A DNA stretch of 13,984 bases from Amoebophrya sp. AT5.2 (taxonomy: Eukaryota > Sar > Dinophyceae > Syndiniales > Amoebophryaceae), in NCBI GenBank assembly GCA_005223375.1, contig RXOD01005452.1, forward strand, positions 1 to 13,984, in the 5' to 3' direction. The notes beneath the pieces are model-generated. The model searched no databases and was not told the origin of the DNA. It was given only the letters and a program-made list of their open reading frames with translations. Of this stretch, positions 13,352 to 13,984 are shown in pieces. The translations under genes and the position numbers were made by a program. Each line of letters starts with the position of its first letter. The stretch's first letter is position 1.

Positions 13352-13705
13352 CTACGCGTACGCACACAAACAACATGCGTCAACCGTAGCAGACATGAGT
13401 GGCACCCAGTGGTGCGCCTAAGCATCACCTCTCCTTGTTGAACAAGGAAACGGAAACCAAACGAACTGCAGTAGGTACTTAATACGCACTCGCACAGTAC
13501 GGGGTCAGACAAGAAATTTGGGTCGTCGTGAAAATCGACAAAAACATTTTAAGTACTTCCCCAGCAAGAGCATTCCTTGCGCACCGCTTCCGCCGCCTTC
13601 TCGTACCGGCTGATGATGTTCGCTTAGGTTTATCGTTCTGTTCTCGGCAGAAGCGTTTTCCTCGACGGAAGTAGTTCTTGTCCAGTTTGTCCCGGCCTGT
13701 AGTAC
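13352..13705 (-). other. Putative intron of 354 bp joining the window-end exon to the next
   Basis: Donor TTCGTG|GTACTA, acceptor CGCGTAG|GGTAGG, phase 0. Splicing would read DAGFV then GRYIKNVFITSPG. Without it, the upstream frame stops at 13505 and the downstream frame is closed by a TAG just before 13351. Confidence 0.45.
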
Positions 13706-13984
13706 CACGAACCCCGCATCAATTGCGTCCGGCCTCTGAATTTGCGACAGCGTCATCCAGTCCCCCGAGACGGAAGACGATCCGCCACTCTCAGACTCAG
13801 CAGAGTCCTTCTCGTCGGGTCCGCCAGATCCATCCTCACCCTCGTTAGGTCCTCGCCCTCGTCGGGGCGTCGAACCTCCGCTCCGACCGGAGCCGCGACC
13901 GGACGCCTCCTCAAACCAGGAGGAGCGTGTTCGTGAGTCGTTCGACGCTGGGGAGAAGGAGGCGTCGAACGACTCACGAACACG
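13706..13984 (-). CDS. 5'-partial exon, Ser/Gly/acid-rich, probably the same gene as 11432-13351
   Basis: The frame is open from the window edge (93 codons to 13706; 160 residues if read unspliced to a stop at 13505). The peptide is rich in Ser, Arg, Gly, Glu and Asp, and its composition matches the downstream disordered protein. The part after 13705 changes character, which supports a donor there. The start codon is outside the window. If it is not joined, it would be the 3' end of a separate gene. The first codons are the two arms of a perfect inverted repeat, so that part could be an assembly artefact. Confidence 0.45.
13926..13984. repeat. Perfect 23-bp inverted repeat with 13-base loop at the window end
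   Basis: Arms 13926-13948 and 13962-13984 are exact reverse complements, around a 13-base purine-rich loop. The second arm stops exactly at the last base, so the repeat may extend beyond. It overlaps an open reading frame on the minus strand. Confidence 0.9.

Noticed and set aside
13132..13512. 126-codon minus-strand frame overlapping the disordered-protein gene
   Set aside because: It is a shifted frame over an exon and the proposed intron; its Cys/Arg/Ser-rich peptide shows no domain character.

Overview
The window looks like nuclear DNA of a protist alveolate, most probably a dinoflagellate or a compact-genome relative such as the syndinian Amoebophrya. The evidence is indirect. All recognised genes lie on the minus strand (a unidirectional array). 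The best gene is cut into seven exons, every canonical acceptor reads AG|G, and one intron is a transposon-like unit with terminal inverted repeats (TIRs) and a flanking short duplication, as described for introner elements in Amoebophrya and other protists. No bacterial operon, tRNA, rRNA, CRISPR array or spliced-leader RNA gene was recognised. The taxonomic call is inference.

Layout in window coordinates, all genes on the minus strand. (1) 1-1424: a protein with an Ala/Gly/Pro-rich N-terminus and a possible C2-like beta-rich region. A 112-bp palindrome-rich intron (218-329) leads into an exon that stays open to the window edge and crosses a 12-bp minisatellite. (2) 1425-2268: intergenic. 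(3) 2269-3723: an intronless APH-fold small-molecule kinase resembling hydroxylysine kinase. (4) 3724-6688: about 3 kb without a convincing gene. (5) 6689-10112: a DBP2/DDX5-type DEAD-box RNA helicase, seven exons, 666 residues when spliced, with every helicase motif present, Gly-rich ends and an N-terminal PAM2-like (poly(A)-binding-protein-binding) motif. Its third intron is the TIR element. (6) 10113-11431: intergenic. (7) 11432-13984: a long, probably disordered, unrecognised protein, likely three exons, with its 5' end outside the window. A perfect 23-bp inverted repeat sits exactly at the window end.

The genes do not form an obvious pathway. The main biological interest is the intron population. 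At least one intron carries full mobile-element architecture (TIRs plus target-site-like duplication) inside a conserved helicase core, and conserved protein spacing suggests that removal from duplication to duplication, without GT-AG ends, would restore the ancestral protein. A canonical in-frame splice inside the TIRs would instead leave a 20-residue insertion. A second, shorter intron (218-329) has nested perfect palindromes and a 12-bp direct repeat.
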